From: Bacteroidales bacterium
GTDB lineage: Bacteria > Bacteroidota > Bacteroidia > Bacteroidales > UBA932
DNA length: 7,325 nucleotides
Assembly (NCBI GenBank): GCA_016285215.1
Contig: JAEEQI010000120.1
Coordinates: 1-7,325, forward strand
Direction: 5' to 3'
Notes under the pieces: generated by a model
What the model was told of the DNA's origin: nothing
The model's database searches: none
What the model saw: only the letters and a program-made list of their open reading frames with translations
Shown: positions 5,636-7,325 of the stretch, piece after piece
Layout of the letters: every line of letters begins with the position of its first letter
How positions within the stretch are numbered: the first letter of the stretch is position 1
Position numbers and translations under genes: made by a program

Positions 5636-7325
5636 ATGTCCAAACGCAAAAACAGCCCCAACCGGAAGAATCACAAGAAGGCGCGCGTAGTTCCCGAATT
5701 CGAGGGAAAAGTACTGATGTCCCGCGAGGGATTTGCCTTTGTGCGCATTGAGGGGCAGGAAGAAGACGTCTTTGTCAAGGCCTCCAAAACCCGCGGCGCC
5801 CTCCACGGAGATACAGTCCGTGTGGCCGTCACGCAGGAAAAGAGCGGCCTCAACAAGCGCCGCAGCGGAGAAATCATAGCCATAGTCCAGCGAAGCGACC
5901 GTCCCTTTGTGGGCATGCTGCACATTGTGGGCAAGCAGGCCTGGGTACTTATGAGCTCCAAGACTATGCCCTACGACATTTCCGTCCCCATTCCGGAAGG
6001 CGGAGAGCGGGGTATGAAGGTAGCCGCCGTGGTGGACGGCTGGGAGCGTGGCGCGTCGGGCCCCTACGGCCACGTGGTGGACGTACTGGGTATGCCCGGA
6101 GAGAACGAAACCGAGATGCACGCCATCCTGGCCGAATTCGGCCTTCCCTACCGCTTTGAAAAGTCGGTGGAGAATGCAGCCGACAAAATCTCCGAGGAAA
6201 TCACGGACAAGGACCGCGCCCACAGAAAAGACTTCAGAAAGGTTCTCACCTTTACCATAGACCCCACGGACGCCAAGGACTTTGACGATGCCCTGAGTTT
6301 CCGGAAACTGGACAACGGCAACTACGAGGTAGGCGTTCACATTGCCGACGTAACCTGGTACGTAAAGCCGGACACGGCGGTGGACAAAGAGGCCCAGGCC
6401 CGCGGCACCTCCGTGTACCTGGTAGACCGCACGGTCCCTATGCTGCCGGAGAAGCTCTCCAACAAGCTGTGCTCGTTAAGGCCCAACGAGGAGAAACTCA
6501 CTTACAGTGCCGTGTTTGAGATAACGCCCCAGGCCAAGGTCATCAACCCCTGGTTTGGCCGAACCAATATCATTTCCGACTACCGCTTTGACTATGAGCT
6601 GGCCCAGTCCATCATCGAGGGCGCTAAGCCGGAAGAGGTACCGGAGCCCATCCAGGAGGCCATTCTCACCCTCAACGGCCTGGCCCTGAAGCTGCGCAAG
6701 AAGCGCTTTGCCGCCGGCGCCGTCAACTTTGACCGCCCGGAGATGAAGGTAGACATTGACGAGAACGGAAAACCCATTGGCGTGCACCAGAAGTTCTCCA
6801 AGGAAGCCAACTGGCTCATTGAGGAGTTTATGCTGCTGGCCAACCGCAGCGTGGCCGAATTCGTGGCCACCGGCGGAAAGATGAACGGAAAAGCCCAGGC
6901 CAAAGCCAAGACTTTTGTATACCGTGTCCACGACGAACCCAATATGGAAAAGCTGAGCGGCCTGAGAGACTTTGCCGGCAACCTGGGCCACAAGATGGGC
7001 CCCATAGGAAACGGCAAAGACGTGGCTATGGCCCTGAACCAGCTTATGGGAGAGGTCAAGGACAAGCCCGAGATGGGTGCCATCCAGATCCTGGCCCTGC
7101 GCTCTATGGCCAAAGCCTGCTATTCCGTAGACAACATTGGCCACTATGGCCTGGCCTTTAATTTCTATACCCACTTCACCTCCCCCATCCGCCGGTATCC
7201 GGATATGATGGTACACCGCCTGCTTTCCAAGTACCTGGCCGGAGGAGATTCGGCCAATGCAGACTACTATGCCCTGCAGTGCAAACACGCCTCCGAGCGC
7301 GAGGTAGTAGCCGCCGAGGCCGAGC
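5636..7325 (+). CDS. rnr: Ribonuclease R (3'-5' exoribonuclease; C-terminus outside window)
   Basis: The frame is open from the ATG at 5636 to the right edge: 563 codons with no stop. RNase R is a processive cytoplasmic 3'-5' exoribonuclease of the RNB (RNase II) family that degrades structured RNA and takes part in rRNA and mRNA quality control. Residues 1-20 form a basic Lys/Arg-rich tail. Two cold-shock-type OB domains follow: ~21-70 (GKVLMSREGFAFVRIEG, DVFVKASKTRGALHGD) and ~88-155 (FVGMLH, GPYGHVVDVLG). The RNB catalytic domain runs from about 200: TIDPTDAKDFDDAL (207-220) supplies the metal-binding Asp209, 215, 217 and 218, then GVHIADVTWYV (233-243), YLVDRTVPMLPEKLSNKLCSLRP (261-283), EEFMLLANRSVAE (396-408) and YTHFTSPIRRYPD (511-523). 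Only the end of RNB and the S1 domain are missing; the family is usually about 700 residues or more. It starts 41 bp after recO with its own promoter. Confidence 0.95.
   Translation, partial: MSKRKNSPNRKNHKKARVVPEFEGKVLMSREGFAFVRIEGQEEDVFVKASKTRGALHGDTVRVAVTQEKSGLNKRRSGEIIAIVQRSDRPFVGMLHIVGKQAWVLMSSKTMPYDISVPIPEGGERGMKVAAVVDGWERGASGPYGHVVDVLGMPGENETEMHAILAEFGLPYRFEKSVENAADKISEEITDKDRAHRKDFRKVLTFTIDPTDAKDFDDALSFRKLDNGNYEVGVHIADVTWYVKPDTAVDKEAQARGTSVYLVDRTVPMLPEKLSNKLCSLRPNEEKLTYSAVFEITPQAKVINPWFGRTNIISDYRFDYELAQSIIEGAKPEEVPEPIQEAILTLNGLALKLRKKRFAAGAVNFDRPEMKVDIDENGKPIGVHQKFSKEANWLIEEFMLLANRSVAEFVATGGKMNGKAQAKAKTFVYRVHDEPNMEKLSGLRDFAGNLGHKMGPIGNGKDVAMALNQLMGEVKDKPEMGAIQILALRSMAKACYSVDNIGHYGLAFNFYTHFTSPIRRYPDMMVHRLLSKYLAGGDSANADYYALQCKHASEREVVAAEAE

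Noticed and set aside
4971..7288. Long minus-strand open frames opposite recO and rnr (about 219, 240 and 270 codons)
   Set aside because: All are shadows of the strongly supported recO and rnr genes, with no family motifs and compositions typical of antisense reading.

Overview
The window looks like chromosomal DNA from a member of the Bacteroidota, probably an uncultured Bacteroidales of moderately high GC content. The best evidence is four copies of the Bacteroidota-type -7 promoter element (TAnnTTTG), each a short distance upstream of an independently identified start codon. There are also no obvious Shine-Dalgarno sequences, and the proteins resemble Bacteroidota versions of their families. 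The exact genus cannot be told from the sequence.

Left part (1-2608). A PLP-dependent threonine aldolase family gene runs leftwards and leaves the window before its C-terminus. A 136 bp divergent intergenic region separates it from a rightward gene for a 503-residue exported protein. That protein joins a degenerate formylglycine-generating-enzyme (FGE/sulfatase-modifying factor) fold to two WG-type beta repeats and an unassigned C-terminal region. A second reading frame overlaps its stop codon in a TAATG arrangement. It encodes little more than a signal peptide, ends after 38 codons and runs slightly into the next gene, so it looks like the stump of a truncated exported-protein gene.

Middle part (2598-4320). 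A complete S41-family C-terminal processing protease with a signal peptide, a PDZ domain and an intact Ser/Lys/Gln catalytic set is encoded on the minus strand. Its promoter is back-to-back with the promoter of rdgB; the two -7 elements are only 13 bp apart.

Right part (4318-7325). Three rightward housekeeping genes follow. rdgB (nucleotide-pool sanitation) and recO (RecFOR recombinational repair) are joined by a TAATG stop/start overlap and probably form a two-gene operon. rnr (RNase R) comes next with its own promoter, starting inside the end of recO, and is cut by the window edge after 563 codons. rdgB and recO share a genome-maintenance theme; RNase R and the protease handle RNA and envelope protein quality control.

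I see no tRNA, rRNA, CRISPR array, insertion sequence or prophage element. There is no convincing new multi-gene system here. The items most worth a second look are the composite FGE-like/WG protein and the truncated signal-peptide ORF beside it.
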